Positions 17,482 through 25,677 of a DNA stretch of 54,665 nt are shown here, in pieces. Positions within the stretch are counted from its first letter, which is position 1; each line of letters begins with the position of its first letter. This DNA comes from Verrucomicrobiota bacterium (GTDB taxonomy: Bacteria; Verrucomicrobiota; Verrucomicrobiia; Palsa-1439): assembly GCA_003152315.1 (NCBI GenBank), contig PLZV01000026.1, forward strand, positions 895-55,559, written 5' to 3'. The position numbers and the translations under genes are program-made. The notes below the pieces were generated by a model. It saw only the letters and a program-made list of their open reading frames with translations. It did not search any database and was not told the DNA's origin.

Positions 17482-18457
17482 TGCCTGCCAGCAGATCTGC
17501 GAGTTGTTGCGGAGCCAGAGCACGTTCCTGGTGCTCACCCACTACCGCCCCGACGGTGACGCGGTGGGCTCGCAGTTGGCGCTCCTGCTTCTCCTCAAGG
17601 ACCTCGGTAAAACGGTCGAGGCCTGGAATGACGACGAGGTTCCCGCGAAGTTCCGTTTTCTGCCGCAAGCCAATCTGATCACCGGACCCTCGTCCGAGCC
17701 GAAGGATTTCGACGTCGTCATCGCCATTGACACATCCACGTGGCAGCGGGTTGGCTTGGCTGCCCAGCGCATCCGCAATAAGAAACATTTCATCAACATC
17801 GACCATCACGTCAGCAACGAGAAGTTCGCCGAGATTAACTGGATTGTGCCCGAAGCACCCGCGGCTGGGCAAATTGCCTACGATCTAATCGATCGGGGCG
17901 GCTTCAAACTGACGAAAGAGATCGCGACCTGCCTGTTCGCAGCCATTTCGACTGACACGGGTTCTTTCAGTTATACAGGCACCACCTCCGAATCGCTTCG
18001 TGTCGCGGCCAAACTGGTCGATACGGGAATCAACGTCGGCGAGATTTGCCGCCAGGTCTATGAGAGCTATCCGTATGCGCGGCTCATGCTGCTCCAGAAG
18101 GCGCTCGCCCTGCTCCAGTTGACCGACCAGAAGCGCATTGCCTACACGTGGGTCACGGTCGAGATGTTCGAGGAATCTGGCGCCAAGCGCGAGGATACGG
18201 AAGGGCTGATTGATTACGCCCGGGCGATTGAAGGCGTCGTCGTGGCGCTGCTCTTTGAAGAAATGGCCGAGCCGGGCAAGATTCGCATCAGTTTGCGCTC
18301 GAAACACCCGAAGATCGACGTGAACTCCGTCGCCCGTCGCTTCGGCGGCGGCGGCCATCGTGAAGCTGCCGGCGCGCGCCTCTCGGGCGAACCGCACGAG
18401 ATCGAGCGCAAAGTGCTCGCGGCCGTTAGCGAAGCGTTGGCTGCGGCAACACTCTAA
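17474..18457 (+). CDS. nrnA: DHH-family oligoribonuclease/pAp-phosphatase
   Basis: NrnA-type enzymes degrade short RNA oligonucleotides and can dephosphorylate 3'-phosphoadenosine 5'-phosphate. The DHH domain is clear: LTHYRPDGDAVGSQLALL, AIDTSTWQRVG and the INIDHHVSN motif that names the family. The C-terminal DHHA1 domain has RFGGGGHREAAGARL. The ATG at 17474 (327 residues) overlaps the rbfA stop. Its place between rbfA and truB matches many bacterial nusA operons. It could supply the final step of RNA decay that pnp cannot complete. Confidence 0.93.
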   Translation: MSDACQQICELLRSQSTFLVLTHYRPDGDAVGSQLALLLLLKDLGKTVEAWNDDEVPAKFRFLPQANLITGPSSEPKDFDVVIAIDTSTWQRVGLAAQRIRNKKHFINIDHHVSNEKFAEINWIVPEAPAAGQIAYDLIDRGGFKLTKEIATCLFAAISTDTGSFSYTGTTSESLRVAAKLVDTGINVGEICRQVYESYPYARLMLLQKALALLQLTDQKRIAYTWVTVEMFEESGAKREDTEGLIDYARAIEGVVVALLFEEMAEPGKIRISLRSKHPKIDVNSVARRFGGGGHREAAGARLSGEPHEIERKVLAAVSEALAAATL

Positions 18458-18469
18458 TTCCTTTGCCCC

Positions 18470-19195
18470 ATGCAACCGCAGCTTTCACCATTTGACGGTG
18501 TACTCTTGATCGACAAGCCTGCGGGCATGACATCGCATGATGTCGTGGACCGTGTGCGCCGCCACTTTGGGTTCAAGAAGGTGGGCCATTGCGGTACGCT
18601 GGATCCGGCGGCAACAGGCCTGCTGATCCTAGTCCTGGAACGCGCAACCAAGCTGCAGGACCGGTTGATGTCCGATGACAAGGCGTACGAAGGCGCGATG
18701 ATCCTCGGCGTTTCGACGGATTCGCAAGATGCCGACGGCGCGATCATCGCGGAGAAACCGGTGCCACCGCTCACCGCGGAAGACATCGAGGAAGTCCTGG
18801 CCAAATTCCGCGGCGACATCCAACAGATTCCGCCGATGGTCAGTGCGGTCAAGTATCGGGGCACGCCGCTCTATAAACTGGCGCGCAAAGGCAAGACGGT
18901 CGAGCGTGAGCCGCGGCTCATTCACATCTATGACCTCCGCGTCCTCGGGCTCGAACTGCCGCGCATCACATTTCGCGTGGCGTGCACGAAGGGCACGTAC
19001 GTGCGCACGATCTGTTCGGACGTCGGCGACCTGCTCGGCTGCGGCGCGCATCTTCACGAGTTGCGGCGCACTCGGTCCGGCAAGTTCGATGTGAACGAAG
19101 CCCACCAACTCCAGGCAGTTGTCGCACTAACGCGCGAAGAATTGAAACCGCTCATCATTCCAATCCTGAAGTTTGTCGGCTCCAGTGCTGCATGA
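18470..19195 (+). CDS. truB: tRNA pseudouridine(55) synthase
   Basis: TruB makes pseudouridine at position 55 in the T-loop of tRNAs. The N terminus GVLLIDKPAGMTSHDVVDRV and the catalytic motif GHCGTLDPAATGLL, whose aspartate is the nucleophile, are typical, as is the RVACTKGTYVRTICSDVGDL segment that positions substrate. The length of 241 residues corresponds to the short form lacking a full C-terminal PUA domain. The stop TGA is part of ATGATG, overlapping the ribF start. Confidence 0.95.
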   Translation: MQPQLSPFDGVLLIDKPAGMTSHDVVDRVRRHFGFKKVGHCGTLDPAATGLLILVLERATKLQDRLMSDDKAYEGAMILGVSTDSQDADGAIIAEKPVPPLTAEDIEEVLAKFRGDIQQIPPMVSAVKYRGTPLYKLARKGKTVEREPRLIHIYDLRVLGLELPRITFRVACTKGTYVRTICSDVGDLLGCGAHLHELRRTRSGKFDVNEAHQLQAVVALTREELKPLIIPILKFVGSSAA

Positions 19196-20130
19196 TGCAG
19201 GTGTTTCGCACATTCGAAGAACTGGCGAAGCACTCCCAAAAGGTGTGCCTGGCCATCGGCGTGTTCGATGGCGTCCATCTGGGTCACCAGCGGGTGATCG
19301 GGCAGGCCCGTGATGACGCGCGGGCGGCGGACGGCACATCCGTGGTGCTGACCTTTGATCCTCACCCGCTCCGCGTTCTGCAGCCCGACAAGGCCCCATT
19401 GCTGCTGACTTCCACCGAACACAAACGGGCGCTCATTGCGAAGCTCGGTGTGGACGCGTGCTTGTTGCTCACCTTCGACAAACCATTCTCGCTCACGCCG
19501 CCGGAACAATTCATCGATGCCGTCGCCCGCCAGACGAATCAACTTCAGGAGATCTGCGTCGGCACGCGCTTCCGCTTCGGCCACAACCGCGCGGGCGACG
19601 TGCGGCTGATGGAAGCGCTCGCACCGCAATACGGATTCGTTGCCAAGGAAATCAAATCGGCGATGCTCGGTGAAGAGATGATCAGCTCAACGGCGGTTCG
19701 ACAGCATGTGCTGAATGGCCGTCTCGATCGCGCCGCCGCGATGTTGGGACGGTCGTTCTCGATCCTTGGCACCGTTGAGCCGGGCGATCACCGTGGGCGC
19801 GAATTGGGTTTCCCGACTGCGAACCTGAATCCCCGTAACGAAGTTCTCCCACCCGATGGCGTGTACACCGTGCGCGTGATCGTCGGTGAGGAGCCGTTCG
19901 GTGGCGTGGTCAATATTGGCGTTCGCCCCACCTTCGCGGGGACGCAGCCACAACGAACGCTGGAAGTACACATCCTCGATTTCGCGCGTGAACTCTACGG
20001 CCAAAATATCGAAGTTCTCTTTCTGTCGAAACTGCGCGACGAGCAGAGGTTCGCGTCGGCTGAAGCTCTGAAGACGCAGATTGCCGCCGACATTTGCGAA
20101 GCCCGTAAAGTCCTCGGACAGCAGCCATGA
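19192..20130 (+). CDS. ribF: Bifunctional riboflavin kinase/FAD synthetase
   Basis: RibF converts riboflavin to FMN and then FAD. The N-terminal adenylyltransferase domain has the nucleotidyl-transferase motif GVFDGVHLGHQ and TFDPHPLRVL; the segment ISSTAVRQHVLNG is also typical. The C-terminal kinase domain has GDHRGRELGFPTANL and the later GVVNIGVRPTF. With the ATG at 19192 (ATGA overlap with truB) the protein has 312 residues, the normal length; the open frame reaching upstream inside truB is a shadow. It is the last gene of the nusA operon and converges on an esterase gene 18 nt away. Confidence 0.95.
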   Translation: MMQVFRTFEELAKHSQKVCLAIGVFDGVHLGHQRVIGQARDDARAADGTSVVLTFDPHPLRVLQPDKAPLLLTSTEHKRALIAKLGVDACLLLTFDKPFSLTPPEQFIDAVARQTNQLQEICVGTRFRFGHNRAGDVRLMEALAPQYGFVAKEIKSAMLGEEMISSTAVRQHVLNGRLDRAAAMLGRSFSILGTVEPGDHRGRELGFPTANLNPRNEVLPPDGVYTVRVIVGEEPFGGVVNIGVRPTFAGTQPQRTLEVHILDFARELYGQNIEVLFLSKLRDEQRFASAEALKTQIAADICEARKVLGQQP

Positions 20131-20148
20131 CCCAGACGCCGCGCCGCG

Positions 20149-21885
20149 TCAGTTCGGCCAATTGGGCACGGACAATTCACGCACGCGAAGGAAATGGAAC
20201 AGGTTGCTGACGCCAACGCTTGGAGAGTTCCACAGAAGAGGCTCCGGCGTTGTCGTTATGAACAGATCACTCCACGTCATCGAACTCGCATACTGTACGT
20301 TGGTCACGCCTTGCACAGCGTACGTGCGCAACCGATAGCTCGTCCAGGTCACGACGTTGCTCGGTCCCGCAAGCTGGAGATTTGTAATTCGCGGCGGTGT
20401 AGCGGTGTCGAGCACGGTGTTGGCCTCGTCGCTGGCAGGAAACAGGAAGGTGAAGCAACGCGGCGAGCGAACATCCCACCACTGCTCACTGTGCCAGTGG
20501 CCGTAGCCGATGGTGTGATCCAGGTCGAGGTTGAAGGCGTAACCATTCTGCATGAGGTTGTCCCGTTCGCCCATCGTGTCCAACAAACTATCGCTCGAAC
20601 CGATCGTGCCCTGGGAATCATGATCGCCGCTGTCGAGGTAGATCCGGATGGAACGTTTGGAGTTCGGAGAAGAAATCGGGAAGCAATCCCAGAATGACGA
20701 GGACATCGCACCGATCTTGTGATACGTCTCCGCGTGCGCCCAGCCGAGCCATGCGGAGATCAGCCCCCCCATTGAAGAGCCGAGGATGCCGGTGTTGTCC
20801 GGATCGGACAATGTGCGATAGCTCGCGTCGACGACCGGCTTGAGTTCATTGATCAAGAGAGCCGCATACTTGTCGCCCCGAGGTGTCGTACACGCATTCG
20901 TGCATGTGGGTTGTGGTGGCGAATACTCACACAATCGGTCGCTCGAATTGTCCACTCCGACAATGATCGTCTCGCGCATCCTGGCAAAGCGGATGAGATT
21001 ATTGGCATTGGTATCAGCGTTCCAACAGCCGAACGGCCCCATCCCCAGAAACAGATTCTGCCCGTCGTGCATGTATAACACGGGGTAGCGCTTCGCCGTA
21101 TTCTCGTTATAGCCACGCGGCAGATAAACGCGAATCGTGCGGCTGGCAAGGTTTGTGGAGCTCAACGTAAAGGTCTCGACCCGGTTCGTGCTCACGAACG
21201 CCGGCGGCCAGTAGTTGTACACCTGTCCGTCCTGCACCACGGCCGCATCCAGCGGCGTCTCATAATTGCGCCCCCCCACCCCGTCCGGATTGTCATAGTG
21301 GCCCTGGTTGTCCGTGAACACAAAGACCAGATTTGTTTCGCCCGGATGGTTAATGCCGTCCACACGCCATAGCTTTTCCCCGCCGCCGCGTCCGGGTCCG
21401 ACCGCGACCATCGACTGCACCGCGAAGGAAGCCGTGGCCGTGTTCGAATACAGCAGCGAAACGCTTGACCAACTCGAGTAATAAAAAACTGTCTTGCCGC
21501 TCCATGGCGCCGGAGGCTCAGCGGGTGTTGAACCTGTACGATTCGCACCGGGCTCGTAGGTGCCATTGCTCGGATTGCTATAACACGTCGCGCAGTCGCT
21601 GCGCTTCACAAACTTGTACTCGTAGCTTGTGCCCTGGAGGATGCCAATGTTCGCGAACCAGGTGCACACCGAGCCGACACAACTTGTCGGCACTAGCTTA
21701 ATGGCGTTGACGATGTTCGAGCTGGACAACTGCGGAATGTTGCCCAAAACGAAGATGCTGTCGCCAAACACCGTGTTCGTGGTGATCTGAAAAGCAACCG
21801 GAATATCGGCGGGACCCGCGAACGCAAAAGCGCCACACATCAACAACCCCAGACCGAAAGTGACTACCCGCGGCAGCTTGCCCAT
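20149..21885 (-). CDS. Secreted esterase with N-terminal starch-binding-like domain
   Basis: From the ATG at 21885 the protein starts with a signal peptide (MGKLPRVVTFGLGLLMCGAF, then AFAG). Residues about 30-130 look like a CBM20-type starch-binding domain (VAFQITTNTVFGDSIFVLGN). A further beta-rich region precedes an alpha/beta-hydrolase of the esterase-D type (VYLPRGYNENTAKRYPVLYM, then the nucleophile motif GSSMGG and a late histidine in GYGHWHSEQWW). A C-terminal beta domain ends in NLFHFLRVREL. It probably releases acyl groups from a polysaccharide outside the cytoplasm. The exact substrate is unknown. Confidence 0.8.
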   Translation of the reverse strand: MGKLPRVVTFGLGLLMCGAFAFAGPADIPVAFQITTNTVFGDSIFVLGNIPQLSSSNIVNAIKLVPTSCVGSVCTWFANIGILQGTSYEYKFVKRSDCATCYSNPSNGTYEPGANRTGSTPAEPPAPWSGKTVFYYSSWSSVSLLYSNTATASFAVQSMVAVGPGRGGGEKLWRVDGINHPGETNLVFVFTDNQGHYDNPDGVGGRNYETPLDAAVVQDGQVYNYWPPAFVSTNRVETFTLSSTNLASRTIRVYLPRGYNENTAKRYPVLYMHDGQNLFLGMGPFGCWNADTNANNLIRFARMRETIIVGVDNSSDRLCEYSPPQPTCTNACTTPRGDKYAALLINELKPVVDASYRTLSDPDNTGILGSSMGGLISAWLGWAHAETYHKIGAMSSSFWDCFPISSPNSKRSIRIYLDSGDHDSQGTIGSSDSLLDTMGERDNLMQNGYAFNLDLDHTIGYGHWHSEQWWDVRSPRCFTFLFPASDEANTVLDTATPPRITNLQLAGPSNVVTWTSYRLRTYAVQGVTNVQYASSMTWSDLFITTTPEPLLWNSPSVGVSNLFHFLRVRELSVPNWPN

Positions 21886-21910
21886 AGCGAGCCGCCAAGG
21901 TAGCAAGAAA

Positions 21911-22447
21911 CTACTTTAGAAGCAAGCGCAGAAGCGTTTGCGCCACCACGAGGGTTTGGCCACTCCCACCAAAAACCCATCCGTAACTGCTGTGCTGGCG
22001 GCCGACCTGGCTGGCTCCTTGCACCCCCACTTCAACTATATCCACCTTCTCCCACTGTAATCTCTGCCACTCACTCTCACTACGATAATTACTTTTCGCC
22101 AGCGCCAGCACCATGTTCTGCAACTCGTCGGCATCGAGCCATACCAGCGCGCACGGATCGCAGCGGTCGATCTGGATCGCAGCGATACCCATGTAGCCGT
22201 ACTTTTCCATTGTCCGGCGGCAATCAGGACAAACGTACTTCGGCTCGTTCTGCCAACCCTCCGTTGGACGAAACTCAGTCGTCTCCGCCGTTTCACAGGA
22301 CACCCCGTGCCAGCTTTTTTCCAGCACGTCGATCAAATCGGGGTGCCGCATCAACATCCCCTTGCAGTCACGGCAACAACGAAACGACAGCGTGTCAAGT
22401 TGCTGCTCTTCGAGCGGTTTCACACAATGTGGACAGTTCGCGCTCAG
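21911..22447 (-). CDS. TFIIB-type zinc-ribbon protein, probable CTG start
   Basis: The protein has two zinc knuckle pairs: CPHC followed by CCRDC, then CPDC (in YVCPDCRRTM) followed by CDPC in IDRCDPCALVWLDADELQNM, the layout of zf-TFIIB domain proteins. The only common start codon, GTG at 22423, would cut off the first CPHC knuckle. The frame upstream is open to about 22486, and a CTG at 22447-22445 overlaps the mutL stop (CTGA) behind an AAGGA, so I use that start. The function is unknown; such proteins are often small DNA- or protein-binding factors. Confidence 0.65.
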   Translation of the reverse strand: MSANCPHCVKPLEEQQLDTLSFRCCRDCKGMLMRHPDLIDVLEKSWHGVSCETAETTEFRPTEGWQNEPKYVCPDCRRTMEKYGYMGIAAIQIDRCDPCALVWLDADELQNMVLALAKSNYRSESEWQRLQWEKVDIVEVGVQGASQVGRQHSSYGWVFGGSGQTLVVAQTLLRLLLK

Positions 22448-24234
22448 GCTTTCCTTCCGAATTTCTTCTCCAGCTCAGCGTACGACATCTGAATCATGGT
22501 CGGACGACCGTGCGGGCACGTGTAGGGCAATTCGCACTCGTGAAGTTGCTGCAGTAACGCGTGCAATTCCTCACCGCGCAATGGGTCATGCGCCTTGACC
22601 GCATGACGACAGACGGTCGTGGCGATCCGGTCCTCACTCAATCGCCGCGCGTGCACTTCCTCACCCGTTTGCCGCAGCTCGTCGATGATATTACGGAATG
22701 TCTGCGCAAGGTTCGCTGTGGGAAAATACGGCGGCAAGGCATCGATCAAAAACGTCTTCTCCCCAAACTCGCTCACACCGATGCCCAGTTTGTGCAGCGT
22801 TTTTTGATTCGCGTGAAGGAACGCCGCGTCGCGTGCATCCAGTTCAAGCGTGAGCGGCAGCAGAAGCTTCTGGGCCGGCGCGGAATCGGTCTCTAATTCC
22901 CGGAGCATTTTCTCGAAAAGCACGCGCTCATGCGCCGCGTGTTGATCCATCAGCACCAGACCTTCCGGCGATTCAACCAGAACGTAGAGCTGGCCGATCA
23001 CGCCAAGGATCCGCCACAACCCTTCCTCGGTTCGTATCTGGGTGGACGGCTCGGCGGGCACCTCTCCCTCCAACGGCAAAGGCATCGTCGGTTGTTGGTG
23101 GGATTGGCTTGCCGAGCCGCCTGTCGTCCGCAAGACCAAGGGTGTACGAGCCGACGGCGTCGCGGGTGAAGCCCCCGATGATGTCATGACAGCACGCGGA
23201 TCTGCCTTCGGCCAACCTTCGCTCTGAACAGGGCGCAAGCCCGCAACTTCCGGCTCCAGCGCGGCGCGGACGGCGTCGATCACGCATTGGCGGACGGCGA
23301 ACTCATCGCGGAAACGCACCTCCCGTTTGGCGGGATGGATGTTCACATCCACCACCTCGGGATCGATCTCGAGGAACAGGAACGTCACGGGAAACTTCCC
23401 CCGCATCAACGCCGTGTGATAACCCTCAAGCAACGCGTAGTTGATGCCTTTGCTCTCGACGGGACGTTGATTGACAAAGAGATGTTGTTGACGGCGATCC
23501 GCCCGGCTGACGCCGGGTTTGCCGATAAATCCCGTGACCCGCACGTCACCGCGTGTCAAATCGACAGCGAGGAGTTCCTCGGCGAGCCGGGCACCATGGA
23601 ATTCGCGCAGGCGCCCAAGGAGGTCCTTCGTCGGCGCGAGGTTGAAGATTTCGCGGCCATCGACGATCAGACGGAACGCCACCTGGGAATGTGCCAGCGC
23701 ACACAGCGTGACGATGTGCTCGATATGCGCCGTCTCGGTCGGTATCGAACGCAGAAACTTGCGGCGCGCTGGCAAATTGAAGAAGAGGTTGCGCACCTCC
23801 ACCACCGTTCCTTCCGCAGCCCCCACATCCGACACGGAAAGGATCTTTCCGCCGGCGATCTCGATCTGCGTGCCGCTCAAGGTGCCGCGCTCGCGACTTG
23901 TAAGCGTGAACCGTGAAACCGCAGCGATGCTTGGAATCGCCTCGCCGCGAAAGCCGAGCGACCTGATACTGTGCAGGTCCTCCGCCTTGGAAATCTTGCT
24001 CGTCGCGTGCGACTCCAACGCCAACAAGGCGTCGTCACGGCCCATGCCGAAGCCGTCGTCGTCAACATTGATGAGCGAGCGCCCGCCGTTCTTGATCGTG
24101 ACCGTAACGCGCCGGGCTTCCGCGTCGAGCGAGTTTTCCACCAACTCCTTCACGATCGAGGCGGGCCGCTCGACCACTTCACCCGCGGCGATCTGGTTGG
24201 CGACGTGCTCAGGAAGAAGACGAATGCGGTTCAC
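22444..24234 (-). CDS. mutL: DNA mismatch repair protein MutL
   Basis: MutL couples mismatch recognition by MutS to downstream repair. The N-terminal GHKL ATPase has LPEHVANQIAAGEVVERPAS, ENSLDAEARRV, DDGFGM and SLGFRGEAIPSIA. After a variable linker (about 340-430) the C-terminal dimerisation domain has LMDQHAAHERVLFEK, the ATVCRHAVKAHD segment and CPHGRPT. No classic metal-binding endonuclease motif DQHA(x)2E(x)4E mutation is obvious: DQHAAHERVLFE is present. The GTG at 24234 gives 596 residues. A strong promoter ends 6 nt upstream, so the mRNA is probably leaderless. Confidence 0.95.
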   Translation of the reverse strand: MNRIRLLPEHVANQIAAGEVVERPASIVKELVENSLDAEARRVTVTIKNGGRSLINVDDDGFGMGRDDALLALESHATSKISKAEDLHSIRSLGFRGEAIPSIAAVSRFTLTSRERGTLSGTQIEIAGGKILSVSDVGAAEGTVVEVRNLFFNLPARRKFLRSIPTETAHIEHIVTLCALAHSQVAFRLIVDGREIFNLAPTKDLLGRLREFHGARLAEELLAVDLTRGDVRVTGFIGKPGVSRADRRQQHLFVNQRPVESKGINYALLEGYHTALMRGKFPVTFLFLEIDPEVVDVNIHPAKREVRFRDEFAVRQCVIDAVRAALEPEVAGLRPVQSEGWPKADPRAVMTSSGASPATPSARTPLVLRTTGGSASQSHQQPTMPLPLEGEVPAEPSTQIRTEEGLWRILGVIGQLYVLVESPEGLVLMDQHAAHERVLFEKMLRELETDSAPAQKLLLPLTLELDARDAAFLHANQKTLHKLGIGVSEFGEKTFLIDALPPYFPTANLAQTFRNIIDELRQTGEEVHARRLSEDRIATTVCRHAVKAHDPLRGEELHALLQQLHECELPYTCPHGRPTMIQMSYAELEKKFGRKA

Positions 24235-24240
24235 AAGCGC

Positions 24241-24268
24241 AGTATACCGCGTCAACGAGGCGTGTAAA
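24241..24268 (-). promoter_or_regulatory. Promoter of mutL, predicted leaderless start
   Basis: On the minus strand TTTACA (24268-24263) and TATACT (24246-24241) are 16 nt apart, each one mismatch from consensus. The -10 ends 6 nt before the GTG at 24234, so the seventh base, the usual start site, is the first base of the start codon. Confidence 0.6.
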
Positions 24269-24289
24269 TCCGAAGTTTGGCGGCCGGCG

Positions 24290-25408
24290 TCAGAATTGCT
24301 TCTGCAACGCGAGGCCAATCTCGTGACCGCCGCGACTACCGTCGCGAATGGCGTTGATGCCATAGCCGTAGCTGATCAACGAATCGATGTCCTTGATCGC
24401 CCGGAAGCTCAGACCCGCGCCGACTCCGAAGATGTTGTCCCAATCGGGTGTGTCGGGCGGCACGGGCTTCAGGACGGCCCAATCTCCATAGAAATGGACG
24501 GTCACGGCATGTTCCTGAGTGAGTTGCTGGTTGACTTCGAGATTGGCAATCCCGAAGTCGGCCGCGTAAAACTCTCGTACGTAATAGCCATGTACGGTCA
24601 CCGTGAACGGCTCGACGCCGAGAAGATTCCCGCCCACTTTGTACGCGTTGAGTTCGTCCAGATCCTCGCCCAAACCCCCGCCGACGCGCGCATAGAAAGT
24701 CGTCTGCTGCACGGGGATCTTCGCCGACAAAGAACCGTAGACACGGTCATACTGTACACGGGCCGGCAACAACAAGCCATTCGGTCCGAAGGCATCGAAA
24801 CCACTGCGGTAGTTCGCATCCGCGGCTACGTAAAGCTCGGCACCGCGTCGCGCAGTGAGTCCCGGTTCGATACCGCCAAAGCGGAATTCGGCCGTCAGCG
24901 ACTGCGTGTAAAAATCATCCGGGATGGTAAAGGCGCTGGTGGTATCCGTCTTGCGGAAGAACGAGCCGGTGACGCTGTAGGTAGCGCGCAAATTCAAGGG
25001 CAGCGGGCTGGGATTCGGTATCGTCTCGTTAACAAACATGCGCGCAGTGATCACGTCGCCGTAGAACTGCTGCTTCCCCAGGCGTTCGCCGTCTTGATAG
25101 GGTATGATACTGTCGATGTACAACCCGCCCCCCAAACCTGCACCGATGGCGATATTGGTGTTCGCCGGCAGGAAATAGCTCAATTCGGTGTCCCCAAAAA
25201 CCCCCGCGAAAATCACCCGCAGTGCCGTGTTCGTCCAGGGATAGTTGTTCTCGTTGAACCAATAGTACCCGAACGCATTCGGCTGTTCTTCGCCGCGGAG
25301 GGAAAGACTCGTTTGCAGTATCAACGTCCGCCGGGATTCGATGTCGACCTGTCCCAGCGCGCCCTGCGCAAGCATCAGGGTCAGGATAAGAAGCGCGATC
25401 TTTTTCAT
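24290..25408 (-). CDS. Putative outer-membrane beta-barrel protein
   Basis: I do not recognise the family. From the ATG at 25408 the protein begins with a signal peptide (MKKIALLILTLMLAQGALGQ) and continues with alternating, aromatic-rich beta-strand-like segments and short turns (for example RGAELYVAADANYR and QTTFYARVGGGLGEDLDEL). It ends in LALQKQF; a C-terminal phenylalanine is the usual signal for insertion by the Bam machinery. These traits suggest an outer-membrane barrel of roughly 370 residues. A GGAGGAG lies about 14 nt upstream of the start, slightly far. It is divergent from the tRNA-His/tRNA-Arg promoter. Confidence 0.65.
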   Translation of the reverse strand: MKKIALLILTLMLAQGALGQVDIESRRTLILQTSLSLRGEEQPNAFGYYWFNENNYPWTNTALRVIFAGVFGDTELSYFLPANTNIAIGAGLGGGLYIDSIIPYQDGERLGKQQFYGDVITARMFVNETIPNPSPLPLNLRATYSVTGSFFRKTDTTSAFTIPDDFYTQSLTAEFRFGGIEPGLTARRGAELYVAADANYRSGFDAFGPNGLLLPARVQYDRVYGSLSAKIPVQQTTFYARVGGGLGEDLDELNAYKVGGNLLGVEPFTVTVHGYYVREFYAADFGIANLEVNQQLTQEHAVTVHFYGDWAVLKPVPPDTPDWDNIFGVGAGLSFRAIKDIDSLISYGYGINAIRDGSRGGHEIGLALQKQF

Positions 25409-25450
25409 CACGGCTCGGGTAACTCCTCCAGTGAGGTTTCGCACGATAAC

Positions 25451-25480
25451 TTGACCCCCACAACGCCGCAATGCTAAATT
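25451..25480 (+). promoter_or_regulatory. Promoter of the tRNA-His/tRNA-Arg unit
   Basis: TTGACC (25451-25456) and an extended -10, TGC-TAAATT (25472-25480), are separated by 18 nt between hexamers. Transcription would start near 25487, about 27 nt before tRNA-His. Confidence 0.45.
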
Positions 25481-25513
25481 CACGCCGCTTCAAGCGAGGC
25501 ATTACTTTGAGAT

Positions 25514-25591
25514 GGTGGCCGTAGCTCAGCCTGGTAGAGCTCCAGATTGTGGATCTGGCTGTCGCGGGTTCAAATCCCGTCGGTCACCCCA
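25514..25591 (+). tRNA. tRNA-His (anticodon GTG)
   Basis: A full cloverleaf can be drawn. The acceptor stem is GTGGCCG/CGGTCAC, with the extra G at position -1 opposite C73 that identifies histidine tRNAs. The anticodon stem CCAGA/TCTGG encloses TTGTGGA, giving anticodon GTG (25549-25551). The T-arm is GCGGG-TTCAAAT-CCCGT. The CCA end is encoded (25589-25591). It lies 9 nt upstream of tRNA-Arg. Confidence 0.95.
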
Positions 25592-25600
25592 TTCTCTTTT

Positions 25601-25677
25601 GCGCCCGTAGCTCAACTGGATAGAGCATCGGTCTTCGGAACCGAGGGTTGGGGGTTCAAATCCCTCCGGGCGTACCA
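25601..25677 (+). tRNA. tRNA-Arg (anticodon TCG), integration target
   Basis: The acceptor stem GCGCCCG/CGGGCGT, D-arm GCTC-AACTGGATA-GAGC, anticodon stem TCGGT/ACCGA with loop CTTCGGA and T-arm GGGGG-TTCAAAT-CCCTC give a normal arginine tRNA, anticodon TCG (25635-25637). CCA is encoded at 25675-25677. The minus-strand serine recombinase gene reads through the tRNA from its CCA end down to position 25612, so this is very probably the attachment site of the neighbouring element. Confidence 0.95.
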
